Shown piece after piece: positions 1 to 7,656 of a DNA stretch of 20,071 nucleotides (position 1 is the stretch's first letter; the number at the start of each line of letters is the position of its first letter). The DNA is taken from positions 1-20,071 of IMG/VR virus record IMGVR_UViG_3300021957_000423. One strand, written 5' to 3'. The notes beneath the pieces were generated by a model. The model saw only the letters and a program-made list of their open reading frames with translations, made no database searches and was not told the origin of the DNA. Both the position numbers and the translations under genes were made by a program. This DNA is from a virus.

Positions 1-1988
1 GGTGTATTTTTTTGTATTTTAACATTACCTGCAAAAGTTGCGTTTGTAGCGTGAACATTTACATTATCCCATCTTTTATCTGATGAACCTATGTATAAAG
101 TTTTACCTGTATCAGTAGTTGGTCTTATATATGAATTGTCTCTTGACATATACAAACCATACCCATGCATCCTAGTGTATGTTGAATCACTAAATGTTGC
201 TGATATGTAATTATCATTACTATTATCACCGGTAGTTATTGTTCCTGCAAAAGTTGCATTGGCACCTGTTAAACTTAAAGGTGTTTTATCTAAAGAACTA
301 ACTGTTGATGTTCTGAAGTTTATTGATTGACCCACTGTGTTGTGGTCTATATAAGCTGCTCCTGCACTTTTAAATCTTAAATTATTTTCTGCAAATATTG
401 AGTTATTATTTCCTACTAAAAAAGTTGAAGAAGCGACAGCATCTCCTGTCACATATATACCACCACTTGTAGTTCTCATTTTTTGAAGTGCATTATGGTA
501 TAAGTAGTTACCGTCTGCATCAGCTAAATAGTTTAAATCTCCTCCAATGGAAATTCTAAATTCGTTAGCTCCTTCGAACCCGAACTTACTATCAGCATCT
601 CCTGTATGTATTATATAGTCTGGGATATATGTTGTTGTGAAAATTTCAGCATAACTAGGAGCTAATGCTAGTCTTGTTGATCCTCCGGTGTATATTTTTA
701 CTGTATCTGTTGCTGTTTCAGCTATATAAGTGTTACTACCTCCGTCCAGATATATTTTTTTAGTAGCCGGTATATTAACGTTTCCCGTAGTATTTACGTT
801 TCCATCTAGATTTAGTGAACCTGTGAAATTATGAATATCATCTGATGTGTCTCCAAAGTTAGTAGAGCCTGATTGGTATATTACAGATGCGCTAACGTAT
901 TCAGTATGAAACTCTTGAGCTGTTATTGTGCCTGTTACAGTTAAATCTCCTGTTAATGTATCTGTCGTGTTTAAAAGATACGATGATGTAGACGCATTAA
1001 GTGACGTTATGTTACTAGTATTTGAATCTACTTTAGTATTAGTAGCATTACTAGCTGATGTAAAAGAGCCCGATATATCAGATGCTATTTGAGCTGAGGA
1101 TGATATTATGTTGTTAGGTATATTATCTAGTTCAGTATAATCTGTTGTGAGTCCTTCAAACCTCGTAGCTACCGAAGCTGAAAAAGCTGTATTAGAACCC
1201 GATATATCAGATGCTATTTGAGCTGAGGATGATATTATTGTTTTTCCTGTAAGTGTTGAAATTCTGGAGTCTAAAGAGGAAGACATTGACTGTAGGTCAA
1301 TTCCGTCTACTGTTCCTGAGACTTCTATAGAACCTGTTACACCTAAACTATCACCAAATTGTATAATAGTTCCTGCACTATCTATAAGTTTTTTACCTGA
1401 TAGTATTTCTACAGTACCTTTGAGTTCTATATTACCAGTATCTGTTTGTATTGTAATATCATCTGCTCCAGTTTCAAGTAATTTTAAACTTTGTCCTGTA
1501 TCGGTTGTTACTGTTAATACATTAGAAGTAGAAGATATAACCTGTGTTCCGTCTATATATAGTGAACCTGAGGATAGATACAGATCTCTCCATTGTGCTG
1601 TTGGAGAACCTAAATCGTAAATATCATGACCATGAGGCATTATATGTCCTGCCATTTGGGTAACAACATCACCGGAGTTATCGACTATCATCGATTTCCC
1701 GTTCTCTACTTTAAGTGTTTTTTGATTATCACCAGAACCAATTAAGATTTCTTCTACTATTATCTTTTTTCTATTATTAGAAGCATCTTTAAATTCTATA
1801 TTACCGCTAGAATCTTTGGTCAATTTAGTTCCACCTAGATCAATAGTAGACCCGGCAAGGTAGATATCATTCCACCTATTGCTAGCAGTCCCAAGATCAA
1901 AAGTTTCATTTGTAGTAGGAATAATACTACCAGATACTTGACTTTGGATTTCTATACTACCGGTTAATTTAGGATCAAATATTTTCAT
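1..1988 (-). CDS. Tail fibre / adhesin-like virion protein, 3' end outside window
   Basis: The reading frame is open from an ATG at 1988-1986 to the left edge, giving 662 visible residues without a stop; the C-terminus is missing. Only one base separates the start from the TAG of the upstream fibre gene, so the two are probably co-transcribed. The protein is low in cysteine and rich in Ser, Thr, Gly, Asn and Asp, as in beta-structured trimeric fibres. It has loose repeats of the form D-L-G-x3-x-x-W-x-D-x-Y-L (residues about 34-45 and 117-128) and a related copy near the visible end. The segment IISSSAQIASDISGS occurs twice and NATFAG occurs twice near the C-terminal side. No enzymatic domain is recognisable. 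I infer a distal receptor-binding or structural fibre; the family is not identified precisely. Confidence 0.8.
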   Translation of the reverse strand, partial: MKIFDPKLTGSIEIQSQVSGSIIPTTNETFDLGTASNRWNDIYLAGSTIDLGGTKLTKDSSGNIEFKDASNNRKKIIVEEILIGSGDNQKTLKVENGKSMIVDNSGDVVTQMAGHIMPHGHDIYDLGSPTAQWRDLYLSSGSLYIDGTQVISSTSNVLTVTTDTGQSLKLLETGADDITIQTDTGNIELKGTVEILSGKKLIDSAGTIIQFGDSLGVTGSIEVSGTVDGIDLQSMSSSLDSRISTLTGKTIISSSAQIASDISGSNTAFSASVATRFEGLTTDYTELDNIPNNIISSSAQIASDISGSFTSASNATNTKVDSNTSNITSLNASTSSYLLNTTDTLTGDLTVTGTITAQEFHTEYVSASVIYQSGSTNFGDTSDDIHNFTGSLNLDGNVNTTGNVNIPATKKIYLDGGSNTYIAETATDTVKIYTGGSTRLALAPSYAEIFTTTYIPDYIIHTGDADSKFGFEGANEFRISIGGDLNYLADADGNYLYHNALQKMRTTSGGIYVTGDAVASSTFLVGNNNSIFAENNLRFKSAGAAYIDHNTVGQSINFRTSTVSSLDKTPLSLTGANATFAGTITTGDNSNDNYISATFSDSTYTRMHGYGLYMSRDNSYIRPTTDTGKTLYIGSSDKRWDNVNVHATNATFAGNVKIQKNT
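1069..1238 (-). repeat. Two copies of a 41-bp direct repeat inside the fibre gene
   Basis: The copies lie at 1069-1109 and 1198-1238, are identical by eye over 41 bases, and start 129 bases (43 codons) apart, so both are read in the same frame. They encode the Ser-rich segment IISSSAQIASDISGS. This is an internal protein repeat of a fibre shaft, not a CRISPR or mobile repeat. Confidence 0.8.
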
Positions 1989-1989
1989 T

Positions 1990-2760
1990 CTATAATGCTC
2001 TTACTAAAGTTTTTATTATCCAATTATCACTTGTTACTGTTGCTTGTAATCTCATATTTGCCCCAGAAGTATCGACGCTGAAGGTTACTCCGCTTGTACT
2101 ACCTATATCACTTGTTGAGTTATCTGTATATTCTACTGATCCTCCGTTATAAATAGCCATTACTGTTCCTGCTCTAGCGTTAGAACCACTGATGCAAGTG
2201 TAGTCAAAGAAAGCTCCAGAATAGGAGCCTGTATTAACTGTTGCAATAGTTTCTGTTGACGTTGAATCTACGTCTATATTTTCTTGAAAGCTTAAAAGTG
2301 AATTTTGTATTGTGAAATCTTCAGCATATGAAGATGTTAAAGCAATACCCCCAATGTTAACTGCTGCTGTACCTGCAGTTGCTGTATCGAAGTAAACTTT
2401 TAAGTTATCTTCGTCTACCATTTCAACTCGTCCAGGGATTATTTGATTATCGTTAGTATCAAATACCTGAATGGTTGGATATTGGTCTCCGATATTATGA
2501 GCTAAGGACCAAGTGGTTGCTGCTGTTGATTGAACCAGTCTGATAGACTCTCCATATCCTGCTGACCCTGTTTCTATACCTGTTAATAGTGAACCATCGC
2601 CAATAAATGAACCTGAAATTGTCCCTACTACTTCTAAGTCATAATTAGGAGCAGTGGTACCTATACCTACAGGGCCTCCGAATGAGCCTGTTGCGGTTAC
2701 GGTAAGAGAATTTAAGTTAGCATCTGACCCGCTAACTATTAGTTTTTTCCAGTTCGGCAT
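1990..2760 (-). CDS. Fibre / virion structural protein with NWKK-IVSGSDA N-terminus (256 aa)
   Basis: This 256-residue protein begins MPNWKKLIVSGSDANL, nearly the same N-terminus as the 329-residue protein encoded just upstream. It also shares a G-S-F-x-G-D-G-S-x-L-T-G segment (about residues 50-61), a motif I associate with phage fibre and baseplate-appended proteins. The rest is Ser/Thr/Gly/Asp-rich and likely beta-structured; no catalytic motif is visible. The shared N-terminus may be a common attachment module, with the divergent remainder forming different distal domains; that is inference. Its leader is the longest in the fibre block and contains an AT-rich element and GC-rich hairpins. 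The ATG is preceded by GAAAAT with no Shine-Dalgarno motif. The next gene starts one base after its TAG. Confidence 0.75.
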   Translation of the reverse strand: MPNWKKLIVSGSDANLNSLTVTATGSFGGPVGIGTTAPNYDLEVVGTISGSFIGDGSLLTGIETGSAGYGESIRLVQSTAATTWSLAHNIGDQYPTIQVFDTNDNQIIPGRVEMVDEDNLKVYFDTATAGTAAVNIGGIALTSSYAEDFTIQNSLLSFQENIDVDSTSTETIATVNTGSYSGAFFDYTCISGSNARAGTVMAIYNGGSVEYTDNSTSDIGSTSGVTFSVDTSGANMRLQATVTSDNWIIKTLVRAL

Positions 2761-2783
2761 ATTTTCACTATTATGGTTGGTTA

Positions 2784-2813
2784 CAGGTTTGCCTGCCCAC
2801 TTCCCTTACGGGC
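2784..2813 (-). promoter_or_regulatory. GC-rich double hairpin in the leader of the 256-aa fibre gene
   Basis: Two adjacent small stems can form: 2784-2787 with 2792-2795 (CAGG/CCTG, 4-base loop), and 2795-2798 with 2810-2813 (GCCC/GGGC, 11-base loop). They share base 2795, so they may be alternative structures. About two thirds of the bases in this patch are G or C, against a strongly AT-rich background. It lies 23 or more bases upstream of the ATG at 2760. A role in mRNA stability or translation control is conjecture. Confidence 0.4.
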
Positions 2814-2825
2814 CAATAATACACT

Positions 2826-2833
2826 TATAAATA
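2826..2833 (-). promoter_or_regulatory. TATTTATA element upstream of the 256-aa fibre gene
   Basis: The minus strand reads GCTATTTATAAG here, 65 bases before the ATG at 2760 and directly after the hairpin that follows the 57-residue gene. It is one of five exact TATTTATA sites, all in intergenic gaps. A promoter role is inferred from position and recurrence only. Confidence 0.4.
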
Positions 2834-2835
2834 GC

Positions 2836-2855
2836 AAAAGAGCCCATAAGGCTCT
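2836..2855 (-). terminator. Possible rho-independent terminator after the 57-aa gene
   Basis: A 6-bp perfect stem (AGAGCC/GGCTCT, 2839-2844 with 2850-2855) has a 5-base loop. On the minus strand it is followed by TTTTGCTATTT. It starts immediately after the TAG at 2858-2856. The T-tract is short, so termination may be partial. Confidence 0.5.
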
Positions 2856-3029
2856 CTACTTTTTATCTTTTTGTTCTTTGAGTTTATCTGAGAGCTTTAC
2901 CCAAACTGTGTAAAAGCTTTCAAATTCATCACCTGTATAAGGAGCTTGTCTTAATTTACGCAATACAAACTCTATATCTTGACTGTTAAGGAAGTTCTCC
3001 TTCTCTTTCTGTTTACTTAAAATACCCAT
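2856..3029 (-). CDS. Small hypothetical protein (57 aa)
   Basis: An ATG at 3029-3027 opens a 57-codon frame ending in TAG at 2858-2856. It begins MGILSKQKEKENFLNSQDIE and ends with the charged tail KLSDKLKEQKDKK. The composition is helical, hydrophilic and Lys/Glu-rich, with an aromatic patch (FESFYTVWV) in the second half. It has no signal peptide or membrane segment. It fills most of the gap between two fibre genes on the same strand, 19 bases after the upstream TAA, and is followed at once by a hairpin terminator, which supports a real gene. No Shine-Dalgarno is visible. The function is unknown; a small virion or chaperone-like accessory to fibre assembly is only a guess from context. Confidence 0.65.
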   Translation of the reverse strand: MGILSKQKEKENFLNSQDIEFVLRKLRQAPYTGDEFESFYTVWVKLSDKLKEQKDKK

Positions 3030-3048
3030 ATAACTAATTTACGAACTC

Positions 3049-4038
3049 TTATGAATAGATCCAAATATCTCCACCGGTATCTACCTTAATATTTCCGTTT
3101 TTTTGGTATTCACTATTGTCTGCATGATTGCTATTACTTAAATCTACAACTGCAGAAGCATAAGCTGTTGTATTTGCTGTAGTTGCTGTACTATTTACTG
3201 ATTCATTGAAACCCCATCTAGTTATACCAGCATCTGCTTCATATATAAGAGCGTGCCCTGTTCCTGAGCCTTCATCTATTACAAGTCCTCCTTCATCTGG
3301 ATTGGCTGATCCAGAATTTAAAAGAATAAATCTATCTTCTACTAATAAATTTTGAGTATTTAATGTTGTAGTAGTACCATTAACGACTAAATCTCCACCT
3401 ACTGTTAAGTTATTGGAAACTGATACGTCATTTGGTAATCCAACAGTTACTGCTCCACCACCACCTACGGTTGTAAAAGTATTTGTTGATAATTCGATTT
3501 CTCCAGCTGTTCCTAAGAAAGTTACACCAGTATTACCTTCTGCTGCTGTTCCTGCTGTTGATCCATAATCTACTGATAATACGGTTCCGCCACCACCGGA
3601 TAAACCTGTACCTGCTACTGAAGTGTTTAGCTGTGTTTCGGTAATTCCACCGTCTATAACTGCTACTGTTACTGTATTTCCTGCTGCTGCAGTAGAAATT
3701 GAATTTCCTGATGCAACTGTTAGGTCTTCTGTTAGTAAGTCTATAGTGATATTACCAGTTGAACCTGTTAAGTTTAATTCTGTTACAAGTCCAGTTAAGT
3801 TACTACCATCCCCTTGAAAAGAACCGCTAAAAGATCCAGATAAGATTGAAGCAGCACCTGTCGAAGTTATAATTGAAGTACCTAACCCTAATGTTGATCC
3901 ATTATAAGTAATACCTGAGCTTTCAACTGCGCCTCCAGTTCCTGCTACCAGTATGTTATCGTTAGTAAGTACGGATGAGGTAATCGATGCTAAATGAGCA
4001 TCCGATCCGCTTACTATTATCTTTTTCCAATTTGCCAT
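3049..4038 (-). CDS. Fibre / virion structural protein with NWKK-IVSGSDA N-terminus (329 aa)
   Basis: This 329-residue protein begins MANWKKIIVSGSDAHL, paralogous at the N-terminus to the 256-residue protein downstream. A GSFSGSFQGDGSNLTGL segment (about residues 68-84) matches the fibre motif in that paralogue. The middle is very rich in Gly, Thr and Ser with repeated short beta-type strands. Near residues 220-245 lies VVNGTTTTLNTQNLLVEDR, a segment I recall from many uncultured phage fibre proteins. No enzymatic residues are evident. It probably forms a tail fibre or capsid decoration with a common attachment module. It has its own 34-base leader carrying a TATTTATA element, so it may start a transcription unit. 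Confidence 0.75.
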   Translation of the reverse strand: MANWKKIIVSGSDAHLASITSSVLTNDNILVAGTGGAVESSGITYNGSTLGLGTSIITSTGAASILSGSFSGSFQGDGSNLTGLVTELNLTGSTGNITIDLLTEDLTVASGNSISTAAAGNTVTVAVIDGGITETQLNTSVAGTGLSGGGGTVLSVDYGSTAGTAAEGNTGVTFLGTAGEIELSTNTFTTVGGGGAVTVGLPNDVSVSNNLTVGGDLVVNGTTTTLNTQNLLVEDRFILLNSGSANPDEGGLVIDEGSGTGHALIYEADAGITRWGFNESVNSTATTANTTAYASAVVDLSNSNHADNSEYQKNGNIKVDTGGDIWIYS

Positions 4039-4061
4039 GTTATAGTGGGTGTTTTATATAT

Positions 4062-4069
4062 TATAAATA
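4062..4069 (-). promoter_or_regulatory. TATTTATA element upstream of the 329-aa fibre gene
   Basis: The minus strand reads GATATTTATAATATATAAAAC here, 23 bases before the ATG at 4038 and just after the stop of the 125-residue gene. Its flanks closely resemble the element before the portal gene (TATTTATAATATATA in both), one of the best-matching pairs in the set. Confidence 0.45.
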
Positions 4070-4072
4070 TCG

Positions 4073-4450
4073 TTAATTATTAAATCCAAGAAAGAATTCA
4101 TTTGAGCCACTATAAAACATTCCACCACTTACAGCAGTAGGTGTAGTATTTTGCGATTTCATTTCTAATACCCCTTCTTTGTTTACTTTTATTTGTTCTT
4201 CTCCGTTAATTGATATAGCAAAATAATCTTCTACTCCGTCTAATTGTAGATCAAATGATCCTGATACTTTTATATCATTAGTTGTGGAATAATATGACCC
4301 AGTTTGTACAAATATACCATTAATAAAATCTTCTCCTTGAACTGTGAAAGGTCCATCTAAATCTAACGCACCAGATACAGCTAATGACCCGGTTAACTCT
4401 TTTGAGCCGGATAAGTAGGAGTCAATCTGTTTCCATTGTATTAATGCCAT
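4073..4450 (-). CDS. Small fibre-like virion protein (125 aa)
   Basis: This 125-residue protein begins MALIQWKQIDSYLSGSKELTG. That is a degenerate version of the WKK-x-VSGS start of its neighbours, followed by SGS/TGS-rich strands (TGSLAVSGALDLDG, KVSGSFDLQL). The end, GGMFYSGSNEFFLGFNN, resembles C-termini I have seen on short fibre or tail-tip proteins of uncultured phages. Its size suggests a single beta domain, either a short fibre or an adaptor between the neck/tail-completion genes and the larger fibres. It starts six bases after the gp15-like gene stops and has no leader element, so it is probably the last gene of the neck operon. The exact role is unknown. Confidence 0.65.
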   Translation of the reverse strand: MALIQWKQIDSYLSGSKELTGSLAVSGALDLDGPFTVQGEDFINGIFVQTGSYYSTTNDIKVSGSFDLQLDGVEDYFAISINGEEQIKVNKEGVLEMKSQNTTPTAVSGGMFYSGSNEFFLGFNN

Positions 4451-4456
4451 CTTATT

Positions 4457-5671
4457 CTATCGTATTTTGCCGCTTAATACTACTTCATCTCCAGAATCTA
4501 ATGTATACTCAGTTTGTCCTGTCTGCACTACTGCTGTAACATCTGCTCCTGCTTGAGAAACTGTATAGTATATAGCAGGTATTAGTTGTCCGTTAATATA
4601 TAACTGGAATCTTTCATCTCCTGAGGTAAATCCTGCTGGTATTGTTTCTATGTTCTTATTATTAAATAAAGCTGTATTTGTTGTAACAAAATCTGCTATA
4701 AATGTGTTATGTAAAGATACATAGTTAATTTGTTCTGTGGTCATACCAAATCTCTGTACTCCTAAAGCTCCTTGATCAAAGAATCTGTAATCTTGTGCTT
4801 TTTCTGGTGTTGAAGATCTAGCTTGTAGTTCTTCTATATCTCCTGCTAACTCCATACCGAATGTTACTGAAGACTTAGAGTAATATTTGTTCATTCCTGC
4901 TATAGAAGCATTTATACTGTCAGGTACTATATGTCCATTAAGTATTAAAGTAAAAGTTGTCTTTGCTGCTCTATCTTGACCTTGAGATAATTCAGTAGCT
5001 GTAGTATAGCTATCTATTTTAGCTCTAAAACTAAATTTTTCAGGATCTCCCCAATACCCATCAGATGCGTAGTTAATACTTTCTACTATTTTATTCATCT
5101 GCTCTATGTAATCAGTAAATATTACACAAGAGTAACTTAAAGTAACATATTCAGGTACAATTATACCGTAATACTCTTCTACAGGTATTCTATTTGTAAC
5201 AACACTAAATCTATCATATACATTTTTCTTAGAGAACTGTTTTTTATAAATTCCTGCTGTTAAAGGGTTGTTAGGATCTACCTTATTACCTAAAGATCTA
5301 TTCTTTTCTACAGAATCCCTTTTAAACATAATTAAAGGAGCTTGTTTTTTGCCGTTTTTATCTCTATAAAATCCATCTTTTTGTACAGACTTCCATCTCT
5401 CTGGAGATCCGTATAGGATAGGTACGTTTATTTTAGCTCCGTTCTGTTGTACTGAGGGTTTAATTACTTCTTTAAAGTAATATATAATAGTTTCATCTAT
5501 ATCACGTAATCCTACAGTAAATCTTTTTACCGTATCGTTTTTTACTGTTCTCTGGTTTTCTCTTTTCTGTCTATTAGGTACCGGTGGTTTTCCTGTAGGG
5601 AGTTTCGTAGTAATTTGCTTTTGCAATAACTCTGATTGTTTTTTAGGTATTGGTTTCTTTCTTCTAGCCAT
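4457..5671 (-). CDS. gp15: gp15-like proximal tail sheath stabilisation protein, with extra terminal domains
   Basis: T4 gp15 caps the tail tube and sheath so that the tail can join the head. Residues about 55-250 follow that family's pattern as I recall it: an INVPILYGSPERW strand (81-93, compare the family's VPITYAS), a core around residues 153-175, YSCVIFTDYIEQMNKIVESI (180-199), and the closing TTFTLILNGHIVPDS (238-252). The protein is 404 residues, against about 272 in T4. The first 45 residues are a basic Lys/Arg/Gln tail. The last 90 or so (315-404) form an added domain with FQLYINGQ and LDSGDEVVLSGK, which looks like a repeat used in other phage appendage proteins. It lies two bases after the gp14-like gene, matching T4 gene order 13-14-15. 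Assignment is by remembered family features, not alignment. Confidence 0.7.
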   Translation of the reverse strand: MARRKKPIPKKQSELLQKQITTKLPTGKPPVPNRQKRENQRTVKNDTVKRFTVGLRDIDETIIYYFKEVIKPSVQQNGAKINVPILYGSPERWKSVQKDGFYRDKNGKKQAPLIMFKRDSVEKNRSLGNKVDPNNPLTAGIYKKQFSKKNVYDRFSVVTNRIPVEEYYGIIVPEYVTLSYSCVIFTDYIEQMNKIVESINYASDGYWGDPEKFSFRAKIDSYTTATELSQGQDRAAKTTFTLILNGHIVPDSINASIAGMNKYYSKSSVTFGMELAGDIEELQARSSTPEKAQDYRFFDQGALGVQRFGMTTEQINYVSLHNTFIADFVTTNTALFNNKNIETIPAGFTSGDERFQLYINGQLIPAIYYTVSQAGADVTAVVQTGQTEYTLDSGDEVVLSGKIR

Positions 5672-5673
5672 AA

Positions 5674-6159
5674 TTATAATCTTTGTCTAGTAATTCCTAC
5701 TTTATCTGCTCTGCTTAAGTGACAATCTAACACTAAAGATATAGAATCTCCGTAACCAGCAGTTCTTTCTATATTATAATCCCCATCTCTTCCGTAGAAT
5801 AGTTGATTTTCTTTAATAGCATCTACTTCATAGAAGTCCTCATGCCACATTACTATGTCTCCTACCTCTGCAACAGTGTTTATATCTCTTAAATCCTGTT
5901 TAAGTATAGCAAAAGATGCTTCTCTACCTAAATCTACTCCGAATTCATCTACATCGTATACCTGATCACCTCTGGTTATTAAGCAATTTAGTTTAATTGG
6001 TTGTAAATAAGTCTTTTCTAGTGCTTCCCCGTATAGATTAGTTGATGTATCAACAATACTTAACTTATAAAGGAGTATTTCTTGTTCGATTACGTCCTTA
6101 AGTAACTCTCTGTTGATGTTGACCAGTAAATTAAAGTCTCTATTACTTCCAAATATCAT
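5674..6159 (-). CDS. gp14: gp14-like neck protein
   Basis: In T4, gp13 and gp14 form the neck that seals the filled head and docks the tail. This 161-residue protein has the segments I recall for gp14: LYGEALEKTYLQPIKLNCLI (42-61), a DLGREASFAILKQDL strand-turn (76-90), EVGDIVMWHEDFYEVD (98-113) and a final SLVLDCHLSR strand (141-150). It is shorter than T4 gp14 (about 256 residues) and seems to lack the N-terminal part. Its ATG overlaps the stop of the 99-residue gene as TAATG, implying translational coupling. It is followed two bases later by the gp15-like gene. Position and motifs agree, but the similarity is distant. Confidence 0.65.
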   Translation of the reverse strand: MIFGSNRDFNLLVNINRELLKDVIEQEILLYKLSIVDTSTNLYGEALEKTYLQPIKLNCLITRGDQVYDVDEFGVDLGREASFAILKQDLRDINTVAEVGDIVMWHEDFYEVDAIKENQLFYGRDGDYNIERTAGYGDSISLVLDCHLSRADKVGITRQRL

Positions 6160-6458
6160 TACTTCTCCTCTATAGTTTCGTTTGCAATTTCTATCTTTAT
6201 TATATTAGGGTATTTCTGTGTAGCATTGGTTTTAAATGCTTCAAATGCCTCTTCTCCTTGTTTTTGTGTTATAAGTTTTACCTTAAACGTCATAGCACCC
6301 ATTTCGCTAGATGATCCAGCATTAGTAACTGTGGTAATCCCCGGTAATGCACGTAAAAGCTCCGCTATATTCTCGCTTTCACCTTCTTTATACATTATAC
6401 GTACCATACCTTCATAGGTATTAAATACTATTTGTTCTATTATGCTAAATAACTTCAT
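6159..6458 (-). CDS. Hypothetical protein between the neck genes (99 aa)
   Basis: The 99-residue product has an N-terminal hydrophobic/helical start, then an ELLRALPGITTV strand (33-44), a MTFKVKLIT strand, a helix EEAFEAFKTNATQKYP and a final IIKIEIAN strand. That beta-alpha-beta alternation suggests a small ferredoxin-like or ACT-like fold, an inference from the pattern alone. Similar small proteins with an LRA-x-PGIT segment appear, from memory, near neck genes of cyanophage-like myoviruses. It is joined to both neighbours by TAATG overlaps (stop and start sharing an A), so it is translated as part of a gp13-x-gp14 chain. This suggests a neck or assembly accessory; no function is established. 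Confidence 0.7.
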   Translation of the reverse strand: MKLFSIIEQIVFNTYEGMVRIMYKEGESENIAELLRALPGITTVTNAGSSSEMGAMTFKVKLITQKQGEEAFEAFKTNATQKYPNIIKIEIANETIEEK

Positions 6459-7600
6459 TATCCTACGTGTATAGTCATTGGTACCTGGGAAAGAGTAGAT
6501 CTTAGGAAGTCAGCCTCTTGTGATTGTGCTTCCATTTGTGCTCCTCTTGATGTTTCACCTAACATCTCTCTCAAATTAGTTATTAATGCTTCTTTTTCTG
6601 TTCTTGCATCAGTTAATAAGTCAGCTTGATTAAGAGTAGCTTCTGCTCCTGGTACTGGTACTGTTTGGTATTTACCTCTTATGTATGCTAGTAATTCTTT
6701 TGCTAAAGCTAATGAATATTTGTATATCCACTGTCTACCTACACTATTAATATGTGAGTATGTCGGGTTATTATAGGGCACTTCTGCTACATTAGTAATA
6801 GTATTGGAAGCGTTATTAAAATTTATTGCTGATTTATCATTTGATTTATAGTATTCAAATATTAAAGTACCGTCTACGTTAGGAACTGGGAATAATTTTA
6901 ATTTATTATTTACTAGTTCAAAAGTAAATGTAGATTTTCTAATCTGATCATTAAACTCTATTGCTTGAGTCTTTAATATATCATAAGAAGCAGGCATTAA
7001 CATAAAATTAACACCGGGACTCATATTACCAAACCCAAATTGATCCATTAATGAGTGAGTACCTGTACCAGTACCTGCATAAGGGTCAAAATACCTTTGA
7101 ATAGCAGGTGGTGCTTCATAAAAAACTCTTCTTATTTCTATTCCTCCGTCTATTCCTTTATCAGATGCCCATGAATCTAAATCATAGTTCTGTATAGAGC
7201 CAGTTATATCTAGTGAACCTGAGTATTTAGTGACATTACCTCCTACTCCTGCTTCTGTACCATAATTCTTAGCTATCTGTACAAATCTATTGATATTTGA
7301 TTCTATTAATTGATTATTTACTGAGCTTCCTGTTGGAGCACCTTCTAAGTTAAGGTAATTCTCTCTAATCTTATATTGGAAGATTTCATTACCGTAAGTT
7401 GTAATAGCTTCTTCAAAACAGGCATAAAAAGATCCTGATTGTAGCTCTACATCCATTAACGGGTACCCTAAACGAGTAGCACAAAAGCTTGCAACTTTAT
7501 CTGCATCAGTAGCGAAGTTTGTATCGCTGTCATAAAACCCAAAAGGAGTCTGTCCTGAAGAGAAAGAGCTTGTTCCGTTCCAAATACTTGTATTAGCCAT
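6458..7600 (-). CDS. gp13: gp13-like neck protein
   Basis: This 380-residue protein resembles T4 gp13, which sits at the head-tail junction after packaging, but is longer than T4 gp13 (about 309). The N-terminal part (30-75) carries a helix around RLGYPLMDVEL and FEEAITTYGNEI. The best marker is the C-terminal helix-turn: WIYKYSLALAKELLAYIRGKY then TVPVPGAEATLNQADLL and a charged helix EKEALITNLREML (about 285-345). I recall this combination from gp13 homologues of marine T4-like phages. Another feature is KLKLFPVPNVDGTLIFEYY around 230-250. It opens a four-gene run with 99-aa, gp14-like and gp15-like genes. The start has an AT-rich element 15 bases upstream and no Shine-Dalgarno. Confidence 0.75.
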   Translation of the reverse strand: MANTSIWNGTSSFSSGQTPFGFYDSDTNFATDADKVASFCATRLGYPLMDVELQSGSFYACFEEAITTYGNEIFQYKIRENYLNLEGAPTGSSVNNQLIESNINRFVQIAKNYGTEAGVGGNVTKYSGSLDITGSIQNYDLDSWASDKGIDGGIEIRRVFYEAPPAIQRYFDPYAGTGTGTHSLMDQFGFGNMSPGVNFMLMPASYDILKTQAIEFNDQIRKSTFTFELVNNKLKLFPVPNVDGTLIFEYYKSNDKSAINFNNASNTITNVAEVPYNNPTYSHINSVGRQWIYKYSLALAKELLAYIRGKYQTVPVPGAEATLNQADLLTDARTEKEALITNLREMLGETSRGAQMEAQSQEADFLRSTLSQVPMTIHVG

Positions 7601-7615
7601 CGAATATAGTTTTAT

Positions 7616-7623
7616 AATAAATA
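7616..7623 (-). promoter_or_regulatory. TATTTATT element upstream of the gp13-like gene
   Basis: The minus strand reads ACTATTTATTATAAAAC here, 15 bases before the ATG at 7600. It differs from the main element only in its last base. It would be the promoter or leader signal for the neck operon if the series is genuine. Confidence 0.4.
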
Positions 7624-7656
7624 GTAAGGTATTGTAATAAGGTTAATGTAAAATAA

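Noticed and set aside
1069-1238. Repeat pair as a possible CRISPR or mobile element
   Set aside because: There are only two copies, they are in frame within a fibre gene, and the translated repeat is a typical fibre motif. No spacers, inverted ends or transposase were seen.
2826-2833. TATAAATA on the plus strand here and in the other gaps as ordinary T4 late promoters
   Set aside because: No plus-strand gene exists to be driven. The sites track the starts of minus-strand genes, so I treated them as minus-strand elements of unknown nature.
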